From Vicugna pacos (Eukaryota; Chordata; Mammalia; Artiodactyla; Camelidae): a stretch of 64,000 nt of DNA. Position 1 is the first letter of the stretch, and every line of letters begins with the position of its first letter. The DNA lies in contig NC_132995.1 of assembly GCF_048564905.1 (NCBI RefSeq), forward strand, positions 57,714,639 to 57,778,638. The letters run 5' to 3'. Below the pieces are notes generated by a model. It was not told the DNA's origin, searched no databases, and saw only the letters and a list, made by a program, of their open reading frames with translations. Below are positions 9,613-21,321 of this stretch, in pieces. The position numbers and the translations under genes are program-made.

Positions 9613-11756
9613 GGATGGAAGACAAGGCGCACAGGTGAGTAGGCATCTGTGACAAACTAGAGCAATTCTGTACTCAGCAAATTATGCCCCAGCCCAACCC
9701 TCACCCCCCAGCCCCCAGTGACACACATAAAGCTGAACACCTTGCCCTCCCAACCACCTCTGCACTGCCTGCTGGCTGAAACCTGGGAAAATCTGGTTTC
9801 AGATATATATGTCCTTACGCAATAGTTCTTCCCCAGTTTACACTGCGGGTGCTTTAGGAAACACAATATTGGCAAAATGGATTATGCTTGAAATGATTCC
9901 TGGGAACTGGACAGACCAGTTTGGTTAGAAGCCCAAGGCACCTTCTCCAAGGGCCTGGCCTCTCCCTCCTGCTCCCTCCTCCCTGGGATGCGATGGATGG
10001 CAAGCTAGGAGTCAGGTGAGGTCACAGGATGAGAAGTCTGAACTAGCTGAAGCTGCCTGGGACAGCTCTGGCGTATCCATGCCTTGGCTCCGGCTCACTG
10101 GGGCTTTAATAATGCAATAATAACCAGCTTCTAAAGCACACAAAGGCTTTTGGAAAGCTGGAGATAAAAGCGACTTTGTTCCGTTCTTGCCCAGCACAGT
10201 AGACATGCATAGGTGTTCCCACAGAAACTGACTGCTTGGCTGTCACTGCTGTTGGATTTTCCCCCATTCTTGCTTACTGAGAAGCTATAGATAGCTTAGA
10301 ATGAAATCGGCATCCAGAAAACGCGCTTTAAAAATAAAGCAGATGAGAGATGGAAAGCTGGGGGTGCTTTCTGCTGAGCTCTTCTCTTCCCTGCGACTGT
10401 TGCTCCCTGCAGGATGCTGCGTCCACTTCATCAAAAAGTCATCGTGGGCCCAGTGTGAGCCTTAATGCAGTCAGAGCGTGGGCGGCTGCGGAGACAAAGT
10501 CATCTCTCCTCCGTGCTCTGCATTTGGGCAGCATCCTGCCTGCCGGAGGCGGGCAGCCCCACACCTCACTCTCCCTGCCACAGGGACCCTGCCTGACCCC
10601 ATCCTCCCTGTCCTTTCTCCCCCAGCTCCCACTATCCCCATATCCAACCACCGCCCCCAATCCCTCAACACAAGGCCCAGTTTATACCGCTGGCTTCTTT
10701 ACACCCCCTAACCCTGGTCTTTTCATTTTACTCTTACCCAGAGGCCAAACCGAGAGCTGGGCTGCAGATGGGATTCACCCAGACTGCACCCCCTATGCCT
10801 TTTAGATGGAAGAAAGAAACAAAAGCCCAGAGAGCGAAGTGATGGGGCCCGAGGAAACACAGCTGGTGCCAGGTTGGAAACTACTAATCCGTATGCTTAT
10901 TGCTGTGTTTGCGCAACAACAGATGCTTTGTTTATAACCTCAATTGTCATTTCAGGGAAGGTGGGTACTGTGGACTCTCAGGCTTGAGTATGCAAATTGG
11001 GGGAATGGCAGCTCAGGCAGAACAGAATGACTCTGCATAACAGAGCAGGAGGAATCTGGGAGGGAGAAAGGGGACCCAGGAGACTAGACCAGGGGGATGG
11101 GTTGAAAAAGAGACCCCTGGTGGCTGTCCTGCGAAGGAGGGCTTTACAGAACATGATCCCTGGTTGTTTCTTCTTTTTAACTGTTTGCTGTGGGCTGTGC
11201 CATGCGTATTTCCTCATGAAACTGTCAGGAGAGTCTCTGCTGTTCATTAACATGATGTGAGTGGATTTGAGGGGGGAGCTGCTGAGACCTAAGTCCATGC
11301 TGACGTGGTGTGAAACGGACAGCTGCTGCAAATGCCTGGTTGAAAGGATGAGGGGACAGCTGACATCTGGGTTCCACATGGAAGTCCATAAAGGGCCCAG
11401 CAGTCCCTGTCATAACGGGCCCATTTAGAACTGAGCATGCATGGGTTTGCACACGGAGGTGGCATTCACTGATCTTATAGCTATCGCTGGTCCGTCAGGA
11501 AGCGTCGCAGCATTTCCCATAGCTGTGTGCCAGGCTGGGGGTCTCTGGCTCTCTTTCCTAGCTTCTAAGGTCTGCGTGGAAGCCTCCCTCCAGCCATCCT
11601 GATCAGTAGTTCTGCCTCCCAACCACTGCTCTCGGCCATACGTTACCCACACGTGCTCAGTCCATCATGGCTGGACCAGGCAAGCATGCTTCAATGTTGG
11701 TGAAGGGAATGCCTTCGAAGAACGTCCTGATTTGCAAGTACCAGACCAATGGTATC
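9613..11756. other. Unique non-coding DNA
   Basis: About 2.1 kb with no recognised repeat. It includes a GC-rich part at 10350-10800 with a 151-codon plus-strand open frame (10350-10805) that is proline/serine-rich and low in complexity, with no domain that I know. No CpG island is apparent. It could hold conserved regulatory DNA, which needs cross-species alignment to test. Confidence 0.4.
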
Positions 11757-12115
11757 ACTTTCCTGTTCCAAACTGCTGGGGTTTTCCGTTGCCTGGGGCA
11801 TCAAGTCTAAAGTCTTGATCCTGTTATTCAAAGGCATATATTTTCTGGCCTTAGCCTGCATTCATTTACCAGATACCAATTTGGCTTATTTAAAATTCAA
11901 GAAGTTCCAGTCACTTTTACCTCCCACGTTAAAACAAAACAAAACAAAAAAACAAAAAAACCCCCCAAACCCCCTCTCCACCCATCCCTGAGTAGTCCAT
12001 GAGAAATTCAATCTCTGTGCCTCCATCCATGCTGACCTGGGCTCCTGAAATTCTCTTCCCCTCCACTCTGCTTGGTTGAATGTGTTTCAGTTTAGCTCTC
12101 ACGTTGCCAGGAACA
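11757..12115 (+). mobile_element. L2 LINE fragment
   Basis: AACTGCTGGGGTTTTCCGTTGC and the run to GGCATATATTTTCTGGCC match the L2 3' coding segment that reads like CCTCCAGTGGCTTCCC ... CTACATGATCTGGCC. Further right, AATTCTCTTCCCC and TTAGCTCTCACGTTGCC keep consensus order. An A-rich then C-rich stretch (11931-11988) interrupts it. Confidence 0.5.
11931..11988. repeat. A-rich then C-rich low-complexity tract
   Basis: Repeated AAAAC units pass directly into CCCCCCAAACCCCC and further CCC runs. The four C runs at 11961-11988 fit a G-quadruplex pattern on the minus strand. Confidence 0.8.
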
Positions 12116-13274
12116 GCATTTTAAAAAATCACCAGGAAAGGAAGGTTAAGGAGTAGCTGGTAGGCTACGCATATAGATTTGGATTGGAGAAGGCTAGACT
12201 TTAAGTTCCGAGGTGGCTTCGGGGACAGGCTGCTCCAGCACTCTTGTCTCAGGTTCAAGGTCTCTCTCTTCCTTTGGTTTTTGCCACTTCCCTTGATCGT
12301 TGGCTCTTCTACTGACAGCTGGTTCTGTCTACCCTGGCTCTGATTCGCCCTGAAACCTCCAGCCCTACCTTTACCTGAAGCTAATGCCCGCGGCAAGTCT
12401 TTTAGCAACTGCCTGTGTTGCCAGATGTTCCATTCCAGAAGGGAATCAGAACAGCTCATCTTTTTATGCTGGTCCGAGACAGAGATGCAGAAGTGTTCAA
12501 GGAAGAACTGGTCTTGAGTCAACTTTCTTTGGTCAGTCAACCGCGGCTGGTAGACAAGGATCCAATTCCATCAGTGGGGACTGGAGCTGGGGTGTTTCCA
12601 CGTGGGCAGCTTCAGGTGGTAGCTGGCACACCTCTGTTACAAGGACCTTAAAGCCCAGCTCAGGTCACATCTCCTCTGTATTTCTCTCCTCAGTTACTTT
12701 CTTGCTTCTCTGGTATTTACAACATTGCGTTTTTAATTATTCTTGCCTGTATGTTTGTCCTTTGTCATTCAGATGATAAATAATAGCTTACGGTCTGAGA
12801 CTCTTAAAGCAGAGGCCCAGGAACCTTACTATCAAGGCTAAATGGCTGGCCAGCCTGAATTCTTAGTAGCATTCTGATTTCAAATATTCTCTACTGCTGT
12901 CCTTGGAAATCATGGAAACATTTAAAGAACTCCACTGTTTCAGAACTTACATCTGTTTCTCAGAATACCTCATATCTGGTGGTGTCATGGAAATTCCATG
13001 TCCTAATTTTGGAGGTTGAAAATATGGCTGCAGTGTTCATAAGGGATAGGTGACTTCTTCAAAGGTGGTGCCAGAGGGAAACTGACAAATTGGAGAGAGA
13101 TTACAGAAACAGAGTAAGTTGGGCTCAGTGACTCTGGCTATCGGGGATAAGGAAGAGTGTGGTGCTTATTAATAGAGATACCCATGTTTTTGGTTTGGAT
13201 GATTGGGTGGAAAATGGGAAGGGAATTGTAAATTTAGAAAATGAGGAAAAATCTGGATGTGATCCATATTTTAT
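12116..13274. other. Mostly unique DNA, possible L2 piece
   Basis: Single-copy sequence. Around 12645-12785, AGCCCAGCTCAGGTCACATCT and the following lines resemble the L2 segment AGCTCAAATGTCACCTCC in sense orientation, which I treat as tentative. Open frames of 78-139 codons overlap on both strands without a known domain. Confidence 0.35.
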
Positions 13275-14520
13275 AGGCCTTCAACATTAAGTCAATATAT
13301 ATGTATTTAATACCCACTCTATGCCAGGCACTGCGCCTGGACTCGTGATACCAAGGTGAATAAGTTCCTGCCATCAAAGTGTTCTGTCCAGAGGGGGAGA
13401 TAGCCAGGGAAATAAAAAATATGATAATACATTGTGATAAATACTACAATGAATAGAAACGTGTACAAGATACAGTGGTAGACCAAAAGAGAGAATTACT
13501 AAGACTTCGTGGGAAGTTCATCCACATTTTAACAGAGGAGAAGATACTTGAAGGGTCATGAAGGCCCTGACCAGGTGATTAGGGAGGGCATTTTTGCCAT
13601 CAGAAACACCATTTGGAATTCTTGGATACATTCAGAGAAGTGACTGGAAGTGAAGCAAAGGTCAGTTCCTACAGAACCTTGCAAATCAGGCTAATGAGTT
13701 CAGGTTTTATTTTACAGGGAAGAGGGAGCCATTGAAGAAGTTTTAGCATGGTACCAAGGAAAGCAGATCTGAGGTTACGAAATGATCACCCAGGCAGTGG
13801 TGTTAAAGGAGGAATTTGATGAGGATGAGACAGGAGGCCAGGAGAGTGGCTTGGAGATTATGGCGATAGTTCATAAGACAGATGAGGAACACTTCATCTG
13901 AGGGAGCTGCGGTAGTGATGGAAAGAAGTGAAGGCTGGAAAGACACTGCAGAAATAGAATGCATAAAACCTGGTAACTCACTGGGTGGAGGGGATGGGGA
14001 AGGAGGAGAAGTCCTGGGTAACTGGGCCAATGTTGATAACAATAGCCAGATTCAAACTTCAGAAGTTGGTTTTGGACAGATTGATCATCTCTACTAGATT
14101 GTTCTTTCCTTAAGACAAGCCACTATGTTTTGTTCCCTGTTCCGTTACTTGTGCCTAGAACAGTATATTGAATGCCTAGTGATTAGGGAATTTTGAGCAT
14201 ATGAGTTTGAAACATCTGAGGGATGTCCAGGTAGACACATTCAGTACTTAGCTTTGAAACTCAAGGGACAGATTTTAAGCTAGAGAGGCCCATTTGGGAA
14301 ATATCTTATGTAATGGTGGGTGAGCTCATCCAGGGAGACCATGGGGTGAGACTAGAAGAGAGTTGAGGATAGACTGTTGGGTAATAGCCATAGCTAAGGG
14401 GCAAGTTGGAGAAGAGAAGCCATTTGCAAAACTAGAAACATAGCGTCATGGCAACCAAGGCAGCGAGAGCATTCAAAGCATGGGAGAGGTCAACCTTGTC
14501 AATGGCCATCCAGAGGCCAT
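13275..14520 (-). mobile_element. Long L2 LINE relic
   Basis: The left end TATGCCAGGCACTGCGCCTGG is the reverse of the L2 3' terminus. Consensus blocks then follow in order: CTGTCCAGAGGGGGAGATAG, TGTGATAAATACTACAATGA, AGGGAGCCATTGAAGAAG, GTTTTGGACAGATTG, a decayed copy of the GATGTCCAGGTAG block and GGAGAGGTCAACCTTGTC. It spans most of the L2 3' coding region but is heavily diverged and has no usable frame. This is one of the longest old elements in the window. Confidence 0.72.
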
Positions 14521-14629
14521 AGCTCCTAGATAGTGTCTATTCAGTCATTCTAGTTAACCATTTTGGTGCTGGCCTTAGAATCACTGACCACATTCTCATC
14601 AAAGCCAGTCCTCCCAGGCATAGTCTCAG

Positions 14630-14736
14630 GCCCATAGTCTCAGTTTTCTCATCCAAGGAGCCATAGTGTTAAGGGACTGAACGTGTCTGATTTTTCACAT
14701 GGTGCTGTTGTAATGGTTAAGTTAGATAATCTGTCG
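14630..14736 (+). mobile_element. MIR SINE (left half)
   Basis: CATAGTCTCAGTTTTCTCATCC is the MIR core. The run to GTTAAGTTAGATAAT then matches the next MIR block, GGATTAAATGAGATAAT. The element resumes at 15243 after a DNA transposon. Confidence 0.6.
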
Positions 14737-15242
14737 GCAGCTCTCAGAAATTTTTGTTTTCAGGACCCCTTTATACTCTTAAAATTTATCAAGAACCCAA
14801 ACAAGTTTTTGTTTACATGTGTTACATCTGTCTATATTTACCATATTATAAATTAAAACTGGGAAATTAAAAAAAAACTTACTTAAAATTAATAGTAATA
14901 AACCATTTTATGTTAGCATAAAGAACACATTTTATGAGATATCACCATATTCTCAAAAACTACTTAGAGAGAAAGATATTCTTTTACAGTTTTGCAAACC
15001 TCTTTAATGCTTGACTTCACAGAGACAGTAAATTCTTGTACCTGCTTCTGCATTCGATCTGTTATGATATCACTTGCTATGTAACCTCTAGAAAACTCTA
15101 CTGGACTCTTGTGAAAGAATGAGAGGTTAAAAGGGTAAGTAACATCTTGGTCTTATTACGAAAAGAGTTTTACCTTTGGGGACCCCTGAAAGTGTTTCAG
15201 GAAAACTCAGGGATCCTTAGGCCACACTTTGAGAATCACTGA
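14737..15242 (+). mobile_element. hAT-type DNA transposon inserted in MIR
   Basis: The ends are decayed hAT-type inverted termini: GCAGCTCTCAGAAATTT on the left and CACACTTTGAGAATCACTG on the right, which reads CAGTGATTCTCAAAGTG on the other strand. The body has GGACCCCTTTATACTCTTAA, AATTAAAACTGGGAAATT and CAGGGATCCTTAGGCCACAC, as in a well-known mammalian non-autonomous family. It is AT-rich and non-coding. The subfamily name is not assigned. Confidence 0.72.
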
Positions 15243-15300
15243 TGTATGTGAATGCACTTTGGAAGTTGGCGAATCCATACAAAAGTATTATGATCATCCT
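15243..15300 (+). mobile_element. MIR SINE (right half)
   Basis: GTATGTGAATGCACTTTGGAAG continues the MIR that was cut at 14736; the consensus there reads like ATGTATGTGAAAGCACTTTG. This makes the hAT element younger than the MIR. Confidence 0.55.
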
Positions 15301-15570
15301 GAAAATCCATGCTCTGGGAAGCAGAAAGGGATTTCTCTCAAGTGGCTATAATTTGCTCCTAGAGAAGCACTGCAAGTTTTTATTTTCTCCTTTCTGAGAA
15401 TTAAATAAAGAAATGTAAATGAGAATGTGCTATAAAAATGCAGGGTGTTAATCTAAACTAGGTTGTTTCATGTTAAGATCTTATCCTCAGGCCAACCACT
15501 AAGAAAAAAGATAAAACACACATACACATATGTACGTAAGTGTGTATATATTTCTATATTTTTACATCTC
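15301..15570. other. Unique non-coding DNA
   Basis: AT-rich stretch with no recognised feature, leading into a CT/GA simple repeat. Confidence 0.4.
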
Positions 15571-15636
15571 TCCCTCTGTCTGTCTGTCTCTCCTTCTCAG
15601 AGACAGAGAGTGAGAGAGAGAGTGAGAGAGCAAGGG
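15571..15636. repeat. CT-rich then GA-rich simple repeat
   Basis: A CTGTCTGTCTGTCTCTCC run is followed at once by GAGAGAGAGTGAGAGAG. The two halves are roughly complementary, so this stretch can fold back on itself. Confidence 0.85.
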
Positions 15637-17251
15637 AATGTTTTATGCTAGAAAATATCTATTTAACACAAAAGAAGGGACAAGAAGAACAAAAAGTCCC
15701 TAAGGCATATTGGAAAAAAAAAACAGCAAAAGGACAAATGATATCCTGCCTTATTAATAATTATTTAAATGTAAATGGAATGAAAAGTCAATAAAAAAGC
15801 AGAGGTTGGAAACGTGGAGGAAAAACCTCAATCCAACTATACACTACAAAAGACGTACTTTACATTCAAAGACACAAATAGGTTTAAGCAAAAGGCTGGA
15901 AAAATATATTACATATAAACAGTACCCCAAAGAGAGGGAATGGTTGTATTAATACCAGGCAAAAGAGACTTCAAGACAAAAATTGTTATTAGAGACAAAA
16001 AGTATCTTTTTTTAAAATAATAAAGACTACAGTGGAAATTAATGTAAAACAGAATTAAAAAGCATTAAAGAAGATCAAGGAAACAAAAAGTTGGTTCTTT
16101 AAAGAACAGTAAAGCTGACAAGCCTTTAGCTAGACTGAGCAAGAGAAAAAGAAAGACTGAAATGACTAAAATCAGGAATGAAAGACCAGGCATCACTGCC
16201 AATCTTACAGAAATGCAAAGGATGATAAGCAAATACTATGAACAACTGTATGCCAGCAAATTAGAGAACATAGACAAAAATGACCAACTTCCTAGAAAGT
16301 TACAAGTTACTTAAAATGACTCAAGAATAAATAGGTGATCTAAATAAATCTATAATATCTAAAGATATTAAATTACTAATTAAAAAGCCTTCCCATGTAC
16401 AGAAAAGCTAAGGCCTAGATCACTTCATGGTTGAATTCTAACAAATCTTGAGGAAAGAATTAACACAAATGATTCACAAACTTTCCTCCAAAAAATAGAA
16501 AAAGCAGGAATACTTCGTAACTCAGTCAATGAAGTCGTTACTACACTGATATCAAAACCAGGCAGACACTGAAGTAAAAGAAAGCTACAAGCCAGTATCT
16601 CTTAAATATTGATGGAAAAGTCCTCAACTAGCAAACTGAACTGGCAACATGAAAAGTATCATGCACATGATCAAGTAGGATTTATCCCAAGAATACAAAA
16701 ATGGTTTAACAGATGAAAATCAATACATGTAATATATCATACCAATAGAATACAGGACAAAAACTATAGAATTCCCTCAAGAGATGCAGAAGAAACATTT
16801 GACAAAACCTAACATGCTTTCATGATAAAAATACTCAACAAACTAGGAATTGAAGGGGATGTCTTCAATCTACTGAAGGTCTTCTATAGAAAACCCACAG
16901 CAAACATCATATTTAATGGTGAAATAATGAAAGCTTTCCTCCAAGATCAGAAACAAGGTAAGAGCTCTTGCCACTGCTTTTCAAAATTGTAGTGGAGGTT
17001 CTAGTCAAGAAATTAAGGAGGAAAAAGAAATAGAAGGTTTTCAGATAGGAAAGAAAGAAGTAAAAATATCTTTTTCTTTTTTGCAGATGACATGATCTTG
17101 TATATAAAAAACCCTAAAGAATCCAATCTAGTAAAAATTATTAGCTCTAATAAATGAGTTCAGCAGGGTTGCAGGATATAAGATACAAAATCAATTGTAT
17201 TTCTATACATGAGTGGTGAACTGTCCAAAAATTGAATTAAGAACACACTCC
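15637..17251 (+). mobile_element. Old L1 (L1M-type), left part
   Basis: Degraded L1 ORF2 in sense orientation, covering the reverse transcriptase region. Recognisable blocks include AAAGACGTACTTTACATTC, GAATGGTTGTATTAATACC, ATGAACAACTGTATGCCAGC, GATCAAGTAGGATTTATCCC, GATGACATGATCTTGTATAT and AAGATACAAAATCAATTG. Stops and gaps occur throughout. The element resumes at 18680 after a nested LTR insertion. Confidence 0.85.
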
Positions 17252-18015
17252 TGTGTGTCGCCTTTCCTCTCACACTACTACCACACTATCTGATACTTCT
17301 GGTCACCAAATGTGAGTGTGGGGCTTCCCCACACCAAACAGATCTGTGACACCAGCTGGGTGACCTACAATTTAACTCAATTCTGACACTACCTACCTGG
17401 AGATAGTGTCAGATCCCACAGCTTAAGGGTTCATTCCAACAGTATGGCCCTGACCCCCAATACTTCAGATGCCAATTGCATGTCCAGGTGGTTACTTGTG
17501 CTTCTGCCCAACTGGCTATAGATCACAGGTTACCAAAACCTCCTCCTTGGGTTAGATTAATTTGTTAGGGTGGCTCACAGAACCCAGGGAAACACTTTAC
17601 TTACTAGATTACCCACTTATTATAAAAGAACACAACTTAGGAACAGCCAGGTGGAAGAAATGCACAGGGCAAGGTATGTGGGTAGGGGTGTGGAGTTTCC
17701 ATACCAACTGTGAGCTTGCCACTCTCCCAGCACCTTCACGTGTTCACCAACTTGGAAGCTCTCTAACCACACTTTTGGGAATTTTATGGAGGCTTCATGG
17801 CATAGGCATCGTTGGTTAAATCACTGGGCATTGCTGACTGATTCAACCTCCAGTCCCTCTTCCCCCTCTAGAGGGTGGGAGGTAGGACTGACAGTTGTAG
17901 CCCTCTATTCATGGTTGGTTCTCCAGACAACCAGGCCCCACCAAAGGGCTTTTCAAAAGTCCCCTCATTAATATAAACTCAGGTATGGTTGAAAGGGGCT
18001 TGTTATGAATAACAA
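17252..18015 (+). mobile_element. Fossil LTR inserted in L1 (outer, left part)
   Basis: Solo LTR of an old endogenous retrovirus, probably ERVL/MaLR class. Recognisable phrases are GGTGGCTCACAGAACCCAGGG, GTGTTCACCAACTTGGAAGC, TTTTATGGAGGCTTCATGG and AAAGGGGCTTGTTATGAAT. There is no internal retroviral sequence. It is continued at 18572 after a second LTR. It is younger than the L1 it splits and older than the LTR inside it. Confidence 0.65.
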
Positions 18016-18564
18016 GATGAGACAGGAGGGAAGGGGGCAGGACACAGCTGTTAAAAGAATGACATAGCCTTTAAGGATACAACATAAACTGGTTAGAACC
18101 AACTAGGCCCAAGATGGCAGATGATTTGGCTTCCAATAGACCTTGAGCCTCATTATAGGCTCATTAGAATACATTAGCATGCTAAATGACACACCTACCA
18201 GTGCCATGACAGTTCCCAGACTAACCATAAATGGCCAAAAGTGAGTGGGGGCCCAATTCCTAGAACTCTCCACCCCCTTTCTCAAAACATTTGGAATAAT
18301 TCTTCTACTTGTTAGCATCTGAAATTACCCAGACCATAAAAATATCCACCCTGACACCCTGGGGCCACTCTCCCTTCTGAGACAGACCACATTCTGCCTA
18401 TGAAATGTATGTCTCTCTAAATAAACTTGCTTGCACCTTACTGTGGCTGGCTCCTGAATTCTTTCCTGTGTGAGACAAGAAGTTACTCTTCAGTAATAAA
18501 GATACCCATTTCACCCTTATCTCTCTGAAGCCATTTCAGGAACTGAGGGCAAAACCCAAATATT
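18016..18564 (+). mobile_element. Fossil LTR inserted in LTR (inner)
   Basis: A second solo LTR, of ERV1 type by general look: GAGCCTCATTATAGGCTCATT, ACTAACCATAAATGGCC, then a CTAAATAAACTTGC polyadenylation-signal region and CTGAATTCTTTCCTGTGTG near its right end. The bases ATAACAA occur on both sides (18009-18015 and 18565-18571), which includes the short target duplication. No coding part remains. This is the youngest layer of the nest. Confidence 0.65.
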
Positions 18565-18571
18565 ATAACAA

Positions 18572-18679
18572 AAGATGCCCCTATTGTTCTAATCTCTTAG
18601 GAAATTACAAGGGTTTGGAGAGCTGTGCGCCAGGAATGAGGATGAAGACCAAATACGTGTTTCATATTATAAATCACAA
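18572..18679 (+). mobile_element. Fossil LTR (outer, right part)
   Basis: AAGATGCCCCTATTGTTCT and TTTCATATTATAAATCACAA complete the outer LTR begun at 17252 and lead back into the L1. Confidence 0.6.
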
Positions 18680-20570
18680 TATTACCAAAAAAGCAATTCC
18701 ATTTACAATAGCATCAAAAAAAAATACATAGCATACAAACAAAAATAAATGTAGTAATTTAACAAAAGTAATGCAAGACATTTAACAAAAGTAATGCAAG
18801 ACTTATACACTGAAAACTATAAAAATCATTGAAAGCAATTATTGAAGACCTAATAAATGGAAAGGCATTCACGGTTCATGGACTGGAATACTTAATATTG
18901 TTAGGGTGGCAAAACTTCCAAAAATGATCTACAGATTAAATGCAATCCCATTCAAAATCCTAAGTGCTTTTTTCCTCTAGAAAAAGACAAGCTGATACTA
19001 AACTTTATATAGAAATGCAAGGGACCCAGAATATCCAAAGTGATCTCGAAAGAGAAAAACAAAGCTGGGAGATTCTCGCTTCCCAATTTCAAAACTTACT
19101 ACAAAGCTTCAGTAACCAAGGCAGTGTGGTACTGGAATAAGGACAGACATGTCGGTCAGTGGAATAGAACTGAGAGCCTTACACTTACAGTGAATTGATT
19201 TTTGACATGGTTGCCAAGCCAATTCAATGTGGGAAAGAACAGTCTTCAGCTAACGGTGCTGGCACAGTGGGATATTTACATGCAAAAGCATGATGTTGGC
19301 TACTGACCTCACACCATATACAACAATTAACTCAATATGGATCGTGGGCTTTTGAAAGAAAATGTACATGTAATCTTCACGATCTTGGATAAGGCATCTG
19401 TTTTTGGATATAAAATTGAAAGTATAAGCAACAAAAGAAAAAATGGCTAAATTGGACTTTATCAAAGTTTTAAAACTTTGTTACTTAAAAGGATAGTATT
19501 AAGAAAGTGAAGTGATGATCCACTGAAAGAGAGAAAATATCTGCAAATCGTATATCTGATACGGGAGCTATATCTAGAATATATAATTCAGTAATAAAAA
19601 GGCAATCGAAGTAAGTGGGCAAAGAATGTGAATAGACATTTTTCCAAAGAAGGTACAAATGTCTAATAAGCACAAGAAAAGATGCTCAATATCATTATTC
19701 ATCAGGCAAATGCAAATCAAAACCACAATGGGATGCCACTTCATTCACTAGGATGGTAATAATAGTAATGTTAATAACAACAACAACAACAACAACAACA
19801 ATAATAATAAAACAGATAATAGCAAGTATTGGGAGGATGTGGAGAAAGTGGAACACTTCCTACACTGCTGGGAATATAAAAAGATGCAGCCAGTTTGAAA
19901 ATAGTATAAATAGAATAGTAGAGTAAACAATAAAGGAACAAATAGAATAAAGAACTGCCCTATTCTGGCAGTTTCTCAAAAGTCACACACAGATTTACCA
20001 TATAACCCAGTAATTCCATATCTAGGTATATACCAAGGGAAATGAAAATGTATAGCCACCCACACAAAGCTTGTGCCCACATGTTCACAGCAGCACTATT
20101 CATAATTGCCAAAAGGTGGAAACTGCTCAAACATCTGCTAATTGATTTGTGGATAAGTAAAATGCAGTACATTCATAAAATGGAATATTATTTGCCCATG
20201 AAAAGAACGAAGTACGATACATATTACACTGTGAATGAAACCTGAAAACATTATGATGTAGGTGAAAGAGATCAGACACAAGAGGCCACATATTGAATGA
20301 CTGTATCTGTATGAAACATACAATAGGGTAAATTCAAAGAAACAGAGAAGATAAATGGGTTTTAGGGGTTGAAAGGACCTGGAATGGGCAGTGACTACAA
20401 TGGCTGGGGGTCTCTTTCTAGGGTGAGGAAATGTTCTGGAATTAGTGGTGATGGTTGAAAATCTTTGTGAACATACTACAGACTGCTGAATTGTTCATTT
20501 TAAAAGGATGAATTTGATGGTATATGACTTATATCTCAATAGAGCAGTTATTTCAAGAAATGCTATATTT
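18680..20570 (+). mobile_element. Old L1 (L1M-type), right part
   Basis: Continues the L1 from 17251. CAATTCCATTTACAATAGC picks up where the left half stopped, followed by the ORF2 end (GATGCCACTTCATTCACTAGG, CCAGTAATTCCATATCTAGG, GTTCACAGCAGCACTATTC) and a 3' UTR with GAAATGTTCTGGAATTAG and ATGACTTATATCTCAATAGAG. That ending is typical of older L1M families and differs from the young ungulate L1 tails elsewhere in the window. A (CAA)n microsatellite sits at about 19778-19808. Confidence 0.85.
18758..18802. repeat. 22-23 bp tandem duplication inside L1
   Basis: Two head-to-tail copies, 18758-18780 and 18781-18802, each beginning TTTAACAAAAGTAATG. They are identical over 22 bases, so the duplication is recent compared with the L1 that hosts it. 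Confidence 0.9.
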
Positions 20571-20726
20571 CTGCTTTTATCATGAAAACTATCTTCCACT
20601 TCCTTCCAATCCATCCTCCAGCCTTGTGCCAAAATTTACACAGTTCCCAGTATTCTAGAAGTTTACTTTGAAAGAGCCTCAATTTCCTCTCTAATTTGGA
20701 CTGGGGACACCCATGGAGGTAGGGTC
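20571..20726. other. Unique non-coding DNA
   Basis: Short single-copy gap. Nothing recognised. Confidence 0.4.
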
Positions 20727-20880
20727 AGAAGATGGAGTTTAAATTACAGTTCTGTCTCTTACTAGCTCGTTGACCTTGGGCAAGTCACCTTGCTTCTCTG
20801 AGCCTCAGGTTCCTATTCTGAGAACACAAAATGACGCTGGCCCTCTACATCTCCCAGGGCTGCAAGTGTCAGCAGACACC
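20727..20880 (+). mobile_element. MIR SINE
   Basis: TTGACCTTGGGCAAGTCACC and CTCTGAGCCTCAGGTTCCT are close to the MIR core in sense orientation. The 3' part is weaker. Confidence 0.75.
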
Positions 20881-21321
20881 CTGTAAATGAGAATGTTTAC
20901 TCAACTGTAAGCACCACACAAATATTAGTCTTTGCGTTGGGGATCTCCATGCGTAATGTCAGGGTGTGCGGACTATGAGGGGAGATGTTACCACCATCCC
21001 AGGAGACTTTAATCACAACCCTAAGGGAGGATCTCAGGTCTTATTACAGTTGTCGCCTTCGGCTGTCTGGGAACCATGATGACATTCTCCAGTGCCCAAG
21101 AGATTGCTGCTATTGTTACAAGTGTTTATTTAGATTACCTTCTTTTTAAGGAATTTTCGCTTGTCTAGCTTACTGTTTTGCTTTTTTGCTTTTGTTTATT
21201 TTGCTGTTTATAGGCGTTATTAAAGCACAGCATTCTTGAGCTTTGGGCGAAAGTTGGCAGGTGTGGATTAAAGGCGTGATTACCCAACAGGGTGATCTCC
21301 AACCGTCTTCCGAGAAGCAAC
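20881..21321. other. Unique non-coding DNA
   Basis: Single-copy sequence with a T-rich stretch at about 21134-21200. No feature is recognised. Confidence 0.4.

Noticed and set aside
10350-10805. 151-codon plus-strand open frame
   Set aside because: Rich in proline, serine and leucine in GC-rich DNA, no known domain, an opposing frame is open too, and no splice or promoter context was seen.
12116-12640. Insertion splitting one L2 between 12115 and 12645
   Set aside because: The left L2 piece already reaches the same consensus region as the right piece, so they are better explained as separate fragments.
13882-14097. 71-codon plus-strand open frame as a small protein
   Set aside because: It lies antisense within the long L2 relic and has low complexity (E/G rich).
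15571-15636. CT/GA run as a promoter element
   Set aside because: Simple repeat with no start-site features; it directly borders an old L1.
19778-19812. (CAA)n array as a CRISPR-like or coding repeat
   Set aside because: A plain trinucleotide microsatellite inside an old L1; no spacers and no frame.
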